From NCBI GenBank assembly GCA_023954715.1, contig JAGSHD010000001.1, positions 62,001-126,000 of the forward strand: a stretch of 64,000 nt of DNA, in the 5' to 3' direction. The translations under genes and the position numbers were made by a program. Numbering within the stretch: position 1 is the first letter of the stretch; every line of letters starts with the position of its first letter. The notes under the pieces are model-generated. The model saw only the letters and a list, made by a program, of their open reading frames with translations, had not been told where the DNA came from and made no database searches. Positions 48,568 through 57,923 of the stretch are shown piece by piece. This DNA comes from Candidatus Cloacimonadota bacterium (GTDB lineage: Bacteria > Muiribacteriota > UBA6191).

Positions 48568-48983
48568 AAATCAAAAAACTTAAACTCATCGGCAATGATT
48601 TTATCTAATGGAATAACTTTGTAATTACCTTTATGAATCTCAATTAATTTTGCATAAATATCAGTAATCCGAGCTGGTTTTGCAAAAAATGCTTGAACAC
48701 CATATCTATGCATTCGTAACACACTGTCTTTGTTTGCAAGGGCACTATGAACTAATACAGGAATCATAGGAAAAAGTTTTGAAGTTTCTTGAGCAAAGTC
48801 AAAGCCGTTCATGGTGGGCATAGCTATATCTAAAATGATTGCATCAACCTTATATTCAGCCAGTACACATAAGGCCTCTTTACCGTTATTAGCTTCTACA
48901 ATTTGTAAATTATAGTGCACTAAACCCTCAGCTAACAAGCCTCTCACAAACACATCATCATCAATCAATAATATTTTCTTCAT
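48564..48983 (-). CDS. CheY-like single-domain response regulator
   Basis: 139 residues, receiver domain only. Acid pocket Asp8-Asp10 in LIDDD, phospho-acceptor Asp52 in ILDIAMP, Ser80 in VHSAL and Lys102 in AKPA. No output domain; a 20-residue tail follows the fold. It must act by binding a partner, as CheY or Spo0F do. Convergent and overlapping by four bases with the HATPase protein gene, which is its probable kinase or phosphatase (inference from position). Confidence 0.9.
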   Translation of the reverse strand: MKKILLIDDDVFVRGLLAEGLVHYNLQIVEANNGKEALCVLAEYKVDAIILDIAMPTMNGFDFAQETSKLFPMIPVLVHSALANKDSVLRMHRYGVQAFFAKPARITDIYAKLIEIHKGNYKVIPLDKIIADEFKFFDF

Positions 48984-49091
48984 ATATTCAGTATACGAAG
49001 ATTTTAAGTCCTTGCAAGTGCTCGGGTATTTTGCACTACCTAGTCCACTACTTTACGGGAAATAGATGGACTCTTGTGACTTGTTATATAT

Positions 49092-49451
49092 TTAAATTTG
49101 TTTGAAAACTGCTCCACAGCCTTCAAAATCAAATTCATTTTCATGGGCAAACTCATAAAATAGTTGGTAATGTTGTAGCAAGTCTTTTAAAATCCAATTT
49201 TTACGAACACCAACGATTACTTCATAACCAATCTCGTCTAGTTCGCTTCGTACCTCTGTATAATGAAAGGAGTAGTTTTGCGCTTCAAAAGCTTCTTTCA
49301 TCTGATCCAACAACTCTAGCTCGATACAAAAAAACTGAAAGTCTACGACAAAACTATTTAGAGTTCCAAGGCCTGCATCCATCCATTCAAACCAAACTTT
49401 TCTCACTGCTATAAAGCGATTATTTAAATCTATATTTTGTTCTTCATTCAT
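49092..49451 (-). CDS. RraB family protein (ribonuclease E activity regulator-like)
   Basis: 119 residues from an ATG at 49451; an in-frame GTG at 49466 would add five. The end EFAHENEFDFEGCGAVF and middle SFHYTEVRSELDEIGYEVIVGV match the pattern of RraB and its Pfam family, in which E. coli RraB inhibits RNase E. No RNase E gene is in the window. A TATAAT on the minus strand (49463-49458) lies only 6 bases before the ATG and there is no ribosome-binding site, so the mRNA may be leaderless. Cytoplasmic. Confidence 0.65.
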   Translation of the reverse strand: MNEEQNIDLNNRFIAVRKVWFEWMDAGLGTLNSFVVDFQFFCIELELLDQMKEAFEAQNYSFHYTEVRSELDEIGYEVIVGVRKNWILKDLLQHYQLFYEFAHENEFDFEGCGAVFKQI

Positions 49452-49507
49452 AAAAGTATTATACACAAATTTATAAATAGTTCTTGAATTATTATCTTTT
49501 GGAAAAG

Positions 49508-49547
49508 AAAAAGCCCTTAAGTAAATCTTACTTTACTTAAGGGCTTT
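49508..49547 (-). terminator. Rho-independent terminator after the secreted unknown gene
   Basis: A perfect 16-base stem (49510-49525 with 49532-49547, 6-base loop) is followed on the minus strand by a T run (49512 down to 49508). It starts 16 bases after the stop of the gene ending at 49564. Confidence 0.9.
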
Positions 49548-49563
49548 AAACTATCAGACTATA

Positions 49564-50349
49564 TTATTTTACTGAATTTTGCTGGTCAAACTTTTGAGTT
49601 GTAATCTCATCTTTACCAAAATCTAATGCTTGAAAAGTTTGATCATCATTTGAACTTAAAAAGATAGCATTACACTTAAAGCTTTTACTATTAAAAGAAC
49701 TCGATGCATCTAAATAAGATACAGCTACACAAACGTCATTGAAGCTTTTTTCTTTAAACATTACGAAGTTTAACGCATATCGAACTGGTCCATAACCTTT
49801 AAAGTTTTTAGTAACAACCCCCAAACTAGGATCAAAAGTTGTAACTGTATAAGTATCAGAGTAAGAGGTCTCTTTGCTTACTACAAATCGTGATTGTTGT
49901 GCATGATCTAAAGTAGCTAACTCTCTTGTATTGTCTTTTGACTTTAGCTCATATAATCCAAGTACAGCATCTCTTAAGCTTTTAAATCCTGATAGATATA
50001 ATAATCTAGCTTTTTTAGTATTATAATAAATTGAACCAGCAGTCTTTAAACCTCTGATACCAATAATTGCTTGTGATGCATCTTTATGACTTGATTGTAG
50101 ATCTTCATCTTTAATCTTATCTTTAGATAGGGTCTTAGAACTCTTAGCTATAAGATTTAGTCTATCTTGAAATCTCTTTTTATTTATTTCTACAGAGTAA
50201 CCTAATAATCCAGAATCTCTTAACTCTTCAAAAGTAGATAATGCATTAGATAGATTCTTTTTTGCTAAATCAACCTGTGCTGCTTGGTTTGCACACAATG
50301 CCATTACAAAGCTAATCGCACATAAGCTAACTCGAAAAAATTGTTTCAT
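49564..50349 (-). CDS. Secreted protein of unknown function
   Basis: 261 residues with a signal peptide (MKQFFRVSLCAISFVMALCA, cleavage near residue 20-23). The mature part begins with a long helical region (about 25-130, Lys/Leu/Asp rich) and ends with a mixed region containing a Tyr/Thr-rich segment (SYSDTYTVTTFDPSLGV), NFVMFKEKSFNDVCVAVSY and a second Cys in KCNAIF, so a disulfide is possible. No family recognised. Probably periplasmic. Single gene with its own terminator. Confidence 0.7.
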   Translation of the reverse strand: MKQFFRVSLCAISFVMALCANQAAQVDLAKKNLSNALSTFEELRDSGLLGYSVEINKKRFQDRLNLIAKSSKTLSKDKIKDEDLQSSHKDASQAIIGIRGLKTAGSIYYNTKKARLLYLSGFKSLRDAVLGLYELKSKDNTRELATLDHAQQSRFVVSKETSYSDTYTVTTFDPSLGVVTKNFKGYGPVRYALNFVMFKEKSFNDVCVAVSYLDASSSFNSKSFKCNAIFLSSNDDQTFQALDFGKDEITTQKFDQQNSVK

Positions 50350-50552
50350 TTCTGCTCCTATTAATATATTTTTTTAATGATTTGGCCATTTTTGACCATT
50401 AAGTTCCACTCATTGTAAACAATTGATTCAATTCGTCAAGACTAATTCGTAAATATAACTCATTTTATTTTATTCCAACTATTAAGCTAAAGAGATTGCT
50501 CTTGATCACCATTCAGTATAGAATAATCCCACTTTTCAAACAAGGAGTTATC

Positions 50553-51413
50553 ATGTCTGAAATAGACCAATTTGAAAGCGTTTTTAGAGCAGCTTTTCAA
50601 GAACCTTTTAAATACCAACATAAAGCCATTACATCCATACTATTTTTAGGTGATTTAGGAGCAGATGCTTTAGCTGATACTTTCGAAAAAGTCACAAGCA
50701 TGCTCGAACCAGTATTTTTGAAAGATCAACCTCAGTTTTCTTATATACAAGTTAGTCCTGATAATACTACTCAAGATATCTTAAACAGTTTAGAGTCACA
50801 ACAAGCAGACTTAATTATCACTTATCGAAATTTATATAGTAATGCTTGGCAGTTTCCGCATAGCTTAGGAGAGCAACTTGATGTCCTCTTACAAAAAACA
50901 AATGTTCCTGTCCTTGTTATACCTCATCCATTATCAGAGTATTCTAGTAATCATGCTATGCGAAATACAGATAGAGTTATGGTGTTAAGTGATCACTTAA
51001 GTACAGAGCATCGCCTAACAAGCATAGCAGCTGACTTTACTCACGCTAATGGTGAGCTATCACTTTTCCACTTTGAAGACCAAATTGCCTTTGATCGAAT
51101 GATTTCAACCATATCTAAAATCCCACAAATTGATACCGAGCTAGCTCAAAGAGAAATCAAAGACCAATTAGCAATTGAATCTCATAAATATATGGATTCT
51201 TGTGAAGAAAAACTAAAAAAGACTCACCCCAATATTACAATTAATAAACAATGTATTTTTGGTAAACTTATCGAAAGTATAAGAGAGTTTATACAAACTA
51301 ACAAAATAGACCTACTTGTAATGAACACCAAAGATCAAGATCAACTAGCAATGCATGGTTTAAGTTATCCCATTGCTGTTGAAGTACGTCAAATTCCTAT
51401 CTTAATGATATAA
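50553..51413 (+). CDS. Tandem universal-stress-protein-like protein
   Basis: 286 residues from an ATG at 50553 with AAGGAG 5 bases upstream; an open frame to 50496 is probably not translated. Two weak Usp-like halves: ITSILFLGDLG, a strand-helix pattern ending in NVPVLVIPHPL, and a second ending in IDLLVMNTKD and QIPILMI. The ATP-binding G-x2-G-x9-G motif is not visible in either half. First gene of an operon with three membrane transporters, which suggests a stress or regulatory role in ion homeostasis. Confidence 0.65.
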   Translation: MSEIDQFESVFRAAFQEPFKYQHKAITSILFLGDLGADALADTFEKVTSMLEPVFLKDQPQFSYIQVSPDNTTQDILNSLESQQADLIITYRNLYSNAWQFPHSLGEQLDVLLQKTNVPVLVIPHPLSEYSSNHAMRNTDRVMVLSDHLSTEHRLTSIAADFTHANGELSLFHFEDQIAFDRMISTISKIPQIDTELAQREIKDQLAIESHKYMDSCEEKLKKTHPNITINKQCIFGKLIESIREFIQTNKIDLLVMNTKDQDQLAMHGLSYPIAVEVRQIPILMI

Positions 51414-51427
51414 ATGGAGCCCAATAT

Positions 51428-52834
51428 ATGAGTGCTAGTGCAAATCCCGCTGTTGAAGTTATTCAACAAGCCCACACAGTAAGCCCCGAGATAACTTATC
51501 TATTTACAGGTATTTTATGTTTGATGATTCTTACCCTTGCCTTCGAAGAAAAAATTCATGCTAAAAAGTCTTTAATCGTTTTAGTCTTCGCTGTCATTTC
51601 TTTGCTCTTAGGTGGCTATTTTCATCTTCTGCCTTTTGGAGATATTATTTTACCCAATGGACATCACCTTGGTATACCCGTTTATATCCCTGGTATTGAT
51701 TGGGGAGTAATTGCCATTATTGTTGGGTCGAGTATCTTTGTAGATGTAACATCTAAATCTGGGCTTTTTACCTATGTTGCAATTAAGTTAACTAAAATGT
51801 CTAAAGGGGATACCTTAAAGCTACTCTGGTTTTACGGCATTATGACCGTTGTGTTTTCAGCTGTACTCAACAATGTTACTGCTATGATTATTGTAGGTAG
51901 TTTAACAGGGGTTTCTTTAAAAAAACTCGGTAAAGATGATAAGCTACTTGGCTTTTTATTGATCGAAGGTTTACTCACTAACATTGGTGGTTTATTAACT
52001 TTGATTAGTTCTGTTCCTAATATCATTGTGGGTAATGCTGCAAACATCAGCTTTATGACATTTTTTATTAAAGCTAGTCCTTTTGTAGTTGTAGCTACCA
52101 TCATTACAATTTTTATGGGGGCAAAGCTATTTTCTATTGAAAAAATTCAAACAGAAGAAGAGCGAGTTAGCTCACTAGAAAGAGTAGAGTCTTTCAATGA
52201 AAACGATGGTATTCAAAGTACAAACTTCTTTTATTTTGCCGCACTTACTCTGTTATTGTTTGTAATCACCATTGCAACTACATCTATTTTACCCGTTATT
52301 AAAGATCTAGGTATGGGATTTGTTGCTATTGCCTTTGCCACACTAATGCTTACCCGTTACAAATCCACAGTTGATCAGTTTTATAAAGCGATAGACTGGG
52401 ATTTAATCGGTTTTTTCATGGCTTTATTTGTAGTCATCAATGTAATGGAGCATGCTCTTGTATTGGACTTGATTGGCACGGGTATCAACATGATTATAGG
52501 TACAACACAAAGTTTGTTTGGTACTGGTGCACTTTTAGTATCTGCTGCTGTTGCAAGCTCTGTCACTGATAATATTCCATTAGCTGCTATGCTTGCTAAA
52601 ATATTGGCGGCAAATGGTACTGCTAGTACTTCCACTCTGTGGTGGGCAGTTATCTTTGGAGCAAACCTAGGTGGAAACATCACTCCAATCGGTTCAGCTT
52701 CTACTTTGGTTGCTGTAACTATTATTCATAAATATAAACTTCCAATGAGTTTTGTTGGTTTTGTAAAAATGGCGCTTCCGTACGCCATTGTTCAATTGTG
52801 TTTGGCACTTGTTTACGTTTTGTTCTTTTTATAG
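51428..52834 (+). CDS. NhaD/ArsB-type cation-coupled permease
   Basis: 468 residues with about 12 predicted transmembrane helices. It belongs to the ArsB/NhaD/SLC13-like ion transporter superfamily: LNNVTAMIIVGSLTG, LLTNIGGLLTLISSVPNIIVG, SSVTDNIPLAAML and FGANLGGNITPIGSASTLVA are the two inverted re-entrant motifs. Na+/H+ antiport is the likely but unproven activity. Lies 14 bases after the Usp-like gene and 9 before the Nramp-like gene, in one operon. Inner membrane. Confidence 0.82.
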   Translation: MSASANPAVEVIQQAHTVSPEITYLFTGILCLMILTLAFEEKIHAKKSLIVLVFAVISLLLGGYFHLLPFGDIILPNGHHLGIPVYIPGIDWGVIAIIVGSSIFVDVTSKSGLFTYVAIKLTKMSKGDTLKLLWFYGIMTVVFSAVLNNVTAMIIVGSLTGVSLKKLGKDDKLLGFLLIEGLLTNIGGLLTLISSVPNIIVGNAANISFMTFFIKASPFVVVATIITIFMGAKLFSIEKIQTEEERVSSLERVESFNENDGIQSTNFFYFAALTLLLFVITIATTSILPVIKDLGMGFVAIAFATLMLTRYKSTVDQFYKAIDWDLIGFFMALFVVINVMEHALVLDLIGTGINMIIGTTQSLFGTGALLVSAAVASSVTDNIPLAAMLAKILAANGTASTSTLWWAVIFGANLGGNITPIGSASTLVAVTIIHKYKLPMSFVGFVKMALPYAIVQLCLALVYVLFFL

Positions 52835-52843
52835 GAATTTAAA

Positions 52844-54067
52844 GTGAGAGACTTCATTTTAAAGTTGGGGCCTGGTTTAATATTTGCTGGTGCTGCAATA
52901 GGGGTTTCTCACCTAATTCAATCTACTCGTGCAGGTGCTGAATTTGGCTTAATACTCATACCGCTTATTATATTAGCTAATGTGATCAAGATACCGTTTT
53001 TTGAGTTCGGGACCAGATACTCCGCTTCAACAAATCAAAACTTAGTACAAGGTTATAAACAATTAGGACAGTTTCCGTTTTTAATCTTTGTCATCTTTAC
53101 ACTTTTAACTTTTTTAATCATAGAGGCCGCCGTAATATTAGTTACTGCAGGCTTAGCTGAACAATTGTTTAAAACTGGCTTAGACTTAAACATATTGATT
53201 ATCCTACTGTTTATTTTTTCTATATCCATCTTATTAATAGGTAAATATCATCTATTAGATAAACTAATGAAAATTTTAGTAACACTAATGGGTGTGTTTA
53301 CTCTCGTTGCAGTATGCTTTGCTATTGCATCAAAATCAGTTCCTGTAAACTTTGCTCTAGACTTGTCAAACCTACAACAAGCATCTAGTCTAGGGTTTAT
53401 CATCGCTCTAATAGGGTGGATGCCTGCGCCAATAGAAGTTTCGGTAATGAGTTCGATTTGGGTAGTGGAAAAAACACAGCAAGCTCAGTCCTCTTTTAAA
53501 GACAAGCTCTTTGATTTTTATTTAGGTTATATTGTGACTGCCATCATGGCTATACTATTTACTCTTATGGGAGCATTAATTTTATATGGACAGAGTTTTC
53601 CAAATGGGGCTGTTGGATTTTCAGTAGCCTTAGTATCTATGTATACACAAGTATTGGGTGAAAACAGCTGGCTACTTATATCGATCTGTGCTTTTAGTGT
53701 GATATTATCGACAAATATTACCCTCGTAGATGCTTATCCAAGAGTATTAGAGCAATGCTACTACAACTTTTTTAATACCCCCTCTAAAAGTATGAGCAAG
53801 GTATATTGGGCTTTTATGGCTATCACTGTAATTGGATCAACGATTATTGTCTCTCAATTTAAAGGAGATTTAAAAGCTATGGTTGACTTTGCAACAAAAA
53901 TATCATTTATAGTAGCTCCTTTCATGGCATGGCTTAATTTAAAACTTGTCTGCTCAAATCAAATGCAAGAACAACATAGACCGAGTAAACTTTATATCAT
54001 GTTTTCAAAATTCTCATTGCTAACTATGGTAGTGTTTACAATCTATTATATAAGCCACATTTTATAG
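52844..54067 (+). CDS. Nramp family transporter, non-canonical metal site
   Basis: 407 residues from a GTG start; AGGA lies about 8 bases upstream. About 11 transmembrane helices in the LeuT-like fold. Helix 1 reads GPGLIFAGAAIGVSHLIQST, so the DPGN metal motif of classic Nramp is replaced. Helix 6 has WMPAPIEVS instead of the Met-Pro-His motif. This matches a variant I recall from Bacteroidetes that is still annotated as divalent metal transporter. Substrate therefore uncertain. Operon member between the NhaD/ArsB-type and MATE genes. Inner membrane. Confidence 0.85.
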   Translation: MRDFILKLGPGLIFAGAAIGVSHLIQSTRAGAEFGLILIPLIILANVIKIPFFEFGTRYSASTNQNLVQGYKQLGQFPFLIFVIFTLLTFLIIEAAVILVTAGLAEQLFKTGLDLNILIILLFIFSISILLIGKYHLLDKLMKILVTLMGVFTLVAVCFAIASKSVPVNFALDLSNLQQASSLGFIIALIGWMPAPIEVSVMSSIWVVEKTQQAQSSFKDKLFDFYLGYIVTAIMAILFTLMGALILYGQSFPNGAVGFSVALVSMYTQVLGENSWLLISICAFSVILSTNITLVDAYPRVLEQCYYNFFNTPSKSMSKVYWAFMAITVIGSTIIVSQFKGDLKAMVDFATKISFIVAPFMAWLNLKLVCSNQMQEQHRPSKLYIMFSKFSLLTMVVFTIYYISHIL

Positions 54068-54075
54068 GGCATTTC

Positions 54076-55422
54076 ATGCTACAAGATCCACCATACAAAG
54101 TATTTCTTAAATATGCTTTACCCTCTATTTTTGGTTTATTATCCATCTCCTCTGCTAGCATAATAGATGGGTACTTTGTAGGAAACTATGTGGGCCCCAC
54201 TGGTTTAGCTGCGATTAATCTATGTAGCCCGATCTTTGCAATTTTACTTGGTTTTTCACTAATGTTTGCGGTAAGTCATAGTCTTTTGATTTCTAAAATG
54301 ATCGGTGAAAACAATGTCACCGAAGCTAGAAACATTTTTACAAAATCCCTTGTTTTGACCTGCATTTTTAGTTTTAGTCTTTCTGCCTTAGTCTATTTCA
54401 ATATATCCAATATTTTTGGTTTTTTTAGTATTAAAGGAGAGCTTAATACATGGGCACATCAGTATTTATCAATACTTTTAATGTTTGTTCCTTATTTTAT
54501 GATCGGCGTTGTTATAGATTACTTTGTAAGAGCGGATGAAAGCCCCATATTATCCTTTCTTGCCTTATTTTTGTCTTCTGCTATCAACATTGGCTTAGAT
54601 TATCTATTCATCGTGAAGTACAACTACGGAATTAGTGGTGCAGCCTACGCTACAGGAGCATCACAGGCCTTGATAATGGTATTTTTAATCCCACATTTTT
54701 TTCATAGCAAAAGTCGTCTACGCCTGATGAAACCAATCGGTAGTTTTTTCAATGTTATCGTAGCTCTAAAAAACGGTATCTCAGAGTTGATCAATGAATG
54801 TTCTGGTGGAGTCATTGTTATGATATTTAATTATATTATGCTAAAGGACTCGGGAGCAGAGGGTGTTGCTGCTTACACCATCGTAAGTTACTTTATCTTA
54901 ATCAACCTCATGTTAAGCTTTGCAATTAGTGATGGATTACAACCCATTTTAGCCCAACATCTTGGGGCCAAAAAACAAGACCGTATCACTAGCTTTTTGA
55001 AACTAGGATTTACCACAATTTTAGGCTTTTCTCTGCTATTGATAATCTCGGTTTTACTCTACTCTGAACCACTAACTAACCTATTTATCGATGAGTCTCA
55101 AACTCTGGCTACCAAGGACATTGCAATTGATTTTTTAAAATACACTTGGTGTGCCTTTATCTTTTCAGGAAACAATATCTTAATCACCTCTTACCTAACA
55201 TCTATGCAAAAAGCCTTTCAATCAGGCCTCATATCGCTTTTAAGAGGATTAGTTTTACCTTTAGTACTCGTCATATCACTCTATAACACTATGGGCATAA
55301 TAGGAGTTTACATCACTTTGCCTATTAGTGAGTTTCTTACTTTTTTGGTGGCTTTTAGCTTTTTTAAGAAATCACAAAGTAGAGTTTATACTGATCTACC
55401 GTCATCTAGTTGTAACCAGTAA
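54076..55422 (+). CDS. MATE family efflux transporter
   Basis: 448 residues, 12 predicted transmembrane helices in two related halves. Typical features: ALPSIFGLLSISSASIIDGYFVGN at the start (two blocks), LAAINLCSPIFA, FVRADESPILSF, NIGLDYLFI and GISGAAYATGASQ in the first half; ELINECSGGVIVMIFNY opens the second. Na+- or H+-coupled export of organic cations is the family role; it is closest in style to the DinF/NorM-like bacterial branch, which I cannot fix further. Last gene of the Usp-NhaD/ArsB-Nramp-MATE operon, 8 bases after the Nramp-like stop. Confidence 0.9.
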   Translation: MLQDPPYKVFLKYALPSIFGLLSISSASIIDGYFVGNYVGPTGLAAINLCSPIFAILLGFSLMFAVSHSLLISKMIGENNVTEARNIFTKSLVLTCIFSFSLSALVYFNISNIFGFFSIKGELNTWAHQYLSILLMFVPYFMIGVVIDYFVRADESPILSFLALFLSSAINIGLDYLFIVKYNYGISGAAYATGASQALIMVFLIPHFFHSKSRLRLMKPIGSFFNVIVALKNGISELINECSGGVIVMIFNYIMLKDSGAEGVAAYTIVSYFILINLMLSFAISDGLQPILAQHLGAKKQDRITSFLKLGFTTILGFSLLLIISVLLYSEPLTNLFIDESQTLATKDIAIDFLKYTWCAFIFSGNNILITSYLTSMQKAFQSGLISLLRGLVLPLVLVISLYNTMGIIGVYITLPISEFLTFLVAFSFFKKSQSRVYTDLPSSSCNQ

Positions 55423-55564
55423 TAATAAAAAGATACTGTTCACTATTCATCTGAAGTAACTTCGATCGAATAGGGTCTTCAGCTCATTACAGAGCGCTAA
55501 TGAAATTTTGTATTAACATATGTAAACTGCTGCCATAAATACGCTTCACTTAAAGGACCATTTT

Positions 55565-57676
55565 ATGAAATATTTAATTCACTCAATTTTGTTACTAATC
55601 ATCACAAGTACTATATTATCTCAACAAGCCTCTAATTCAACTAAATTAAAAAAGCTCATTGAGAACTACCAATATTCTGAGGCATACGATCTTGTATTGT
55701 CCAGTAAATTAAACTTAAAAGAAATTAAAAATTTAAAACTTTCAATAGAGCTGTCTAATCACATGAATCATTTTAAACATGTACAGAAACTGCTTAGAGC
55801 TTTACAGGAGATAGATAGTAAGTTTTCCAACCCAAAAAACCCATATATATTATGGATCAACTCCATATCCTTGATGAGACAAGGACAATTTGATAAGGCC
55901 TTAAAACCTCTTCATCAATTGCATAAATATCAAGGTGAATTTAATAAAATCATCACTAAAAGTCACATTGATACTGAACTTGGAATTTCTTACTACAAAA
56001 TAGGGGACTACATCCAAGCGTCCCTTCACCTAAAACGAGCCATAACTGATAACAAATCTTATAAGGATGAACATACTATTAGAGCTAAAAACTATCTCGC
56101 AAACTTATACGAATCACAAGAAAAAACAGAAAAATCAAAGAAATACTTTTTAGAGGCCTTAGATTTTTACAAAGATAAGAAAAACTACAAAAGCCCAATC
56201 TATGCCGAACTACTGAATGACTATGGTATGTCTATGTATTATGATTCGCCAAAAGAAGGATTAGATTTTGTCTTGAAAGGTTTAAATATACGCCAATATG
56301 TTTATGGAAATAGGCATCCTATGATTTCTGAATCTTACGGTAATCTATCACTACTTTATGATGAAACTAGAGACTATGAAAAGGCAGAGGACTATGCACT
56401 AAAAGCAATCAAACTCGAGTTAGAGATCAACCCTAATAATGCTGTAGCTCATGTTGTGCAAATGGATAATTTATCTCAATTATATGAAGGTCAACAAAAG
56501 TGGAAGGAATCCTTAAAATGGTTAAGGAAGGCTGCTTCATATTTTGACAATGCTTTAAGCAAAGAGTCAAAGCATTATATAACTGTGGCAGAGAACCTTT
56601 CTGCTGCTTATTTTAGAGATAATAATGTTAAACAAGGACTAACAATATTAAAAGAAACAGTATTCTATGAGCAGAAGTTGATTGAAAAGGGACACATTGA
56701 CGATGGTTACATCGTAAATCGACTTCTCAGAAAACTATATGAACTAAAGAGATATGATGAAGCTGAAAATATATTTATTAATGAAATTGCTTTTAAGAAA
56801 AAGTTCTATGGAAAGGAACACAAAATTGTTGGTGAATCCTACGAATCTTTGGGTGACAAACTACTGACATTAGGACAATACCAAAAGGCCCTAACACATT
56901 TAGAAAATGCCAGTAAAGTTATAGAAAAAAACCATAAATCAAAAGGAGCATATGTCACAGCAATTTGGCTCAAAATTGCCTCTGCTCAAATTCAAATGAA
57001 TGATACTCCTGCTGCAATAAAAAGATTAAAACAAGTTGAAATCCTACTCAACGATGGATTACAAAACATTGTCCAACAAATTGGATGCTATACTTTGTTC
57101 TGTAAAGCTTTCATACAAACCAAGGAATACAGTAATGCACTCAACTATAACCAGAAGCTATATGACCTGGTTTCGGTTCTTAATACACAATCTCCTTTAA
57201 ACGTAACCATCCTAACCTTAGAACGAGCTACTATATTATCCTTATCTCAAAAGTTTGAAGAAGCTGAAACATTATATGAAAAGGTCAAGTCTGATTGTAA
57301 GACTCACTCTCATTTAGAGTTTTCATATGATCTATCTCTAGCACAGCATTATGAAAGGTCTAATAGTTATAAACTAATGTTTCAACATTCATCAGCTTGT
57401 TTCAACTTTTTAGAATTACACAATATACGTTACAAGCCTATCAATCTTATAGTTCTGAGCATGATAGGATTATCTTCTTCCAAGTTAGACAAAGTTGATG
57501 AAGCTATCACACACTTAAATGAAGCCTTAGATTTAACTGAAATCTTGGACCAAATTGGTACTCCAGAATACATAGCAATAGTACAAGAATTATTGAAGTT
57601 ATCTAAAAAAACTAAAGACAAAGAGGGGATCAAAAAGTATTCCAGCCTTTTAGAGAATTCTAAATTAATCAACTGA
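55565..57676 (+). CDS. Exported TPR protein
   Basis: 703 residues. Signal peptide at about 1-20 (hydrophobic core ILLLIITSTIL, cleavage near SQQA). Many tetratricopeptide repeats, including kinesin-light-chain-like ones with 42-residue spacing (SESYGNLSLLYDETRDYEKAE, then AVAHVVQMDNLSQLYEGQQ, then HYITVAENLSAAYFRDNN). No catalytic domain. Probably a periplasmic scaffold. It is preceded by a 140-base gap and AAGGA before the ATG, and ends towards a bidirectional terminator, so it is a single gene. Confidence 0.8.
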   Translation: MKYLIHSILLLIITSTILSQQASNSTKLKKLIENYQYSEAYDLVLSSKLNLKEIKNLKLSIELSNHMNHFKHVQKLLRALQEIDSKFSNPKNPYILWINSISLMRQGQFDKALKPLHQLHKYQGEFNKIITKSHIDTELGISYYKIGDYIQASLHLKRAITDNKSYKDEHTIRAKNYLANLYESQEKTEKSKKYFLEALDFYKDKKNYKSPIYAELLNDYGMSMYYDSPKEGLDFVLKGLNIRQYVYGNRHPMISESYGNLSLLYDETRDYEKAEDYALKAIKLELEINPNNAVAHVVQMDNLSQLYEGQQKWKESLKWLRKAASYFDNALSKESKHYITVAENLSAAYFRDNNVKQGLTILKETVFYEQKLIEKGHIDDGYIVNRLLRKLYELKRYDEAENIFINEIAFKKKFYGKEHKIVGESYESLGDKLLTLGQYQKALTHLENASKVIEKNHKSKGAYVTAIWLKIASAQIQMNDTPAAIKRLKQVEILLNDGLQNIVQQIGCYTLFCKAFIQTKEYSNALNYNQKLYDLVSVLNTQSPLNVTILTLERATILSLSQKFEEAETLYEKVKSDCKTHSHLEFSYDLSLAQHYERSNSYKLMFQHSSACFNFLELHNIRYKPINLIVLSMIGLSSSKLDKVDEAITHLNEALDLTEILDQIGTPEYIAIVQELLKLSKKTKDKEGIKKYSSLLENSKLIN

Positions 57677-57871
57677 ACTTAGAATTGATTTATTACTTAT
57701 ATCTAATGATATGAGCTTTAGTGCTAGAATTTTATTCTAAATCTTATATCTAGTCACGATGCTCCTTTTAATCACCGAATTGAAGAGCGATAGTATATAA
57801 CTAACCAGTACCCGTTGTAATTTTGTTCTATAAAATATAGATAAACTTATAAATACAAAGGATTCAAGAAA

Positions 57872-57907
57872 AAAAAAGCTCTCCACCAAATGGTCGAGAG
57901 CTTTTTT
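57872..57907. terminator. Bidirectional terminator between the TPR gene and the minus-strand operon
   Basis: A 17-base stem with one C-C mismatch (57872-57888 with 57891-57907) and a 2-base loop is bordered by an A run and a T run. It lies between two converging genes, 16 bases beyond the stop of the minus-strand gene. Confidence 0.85.
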
Positions 57908-57923
57908 GCACTATAATGATAGC

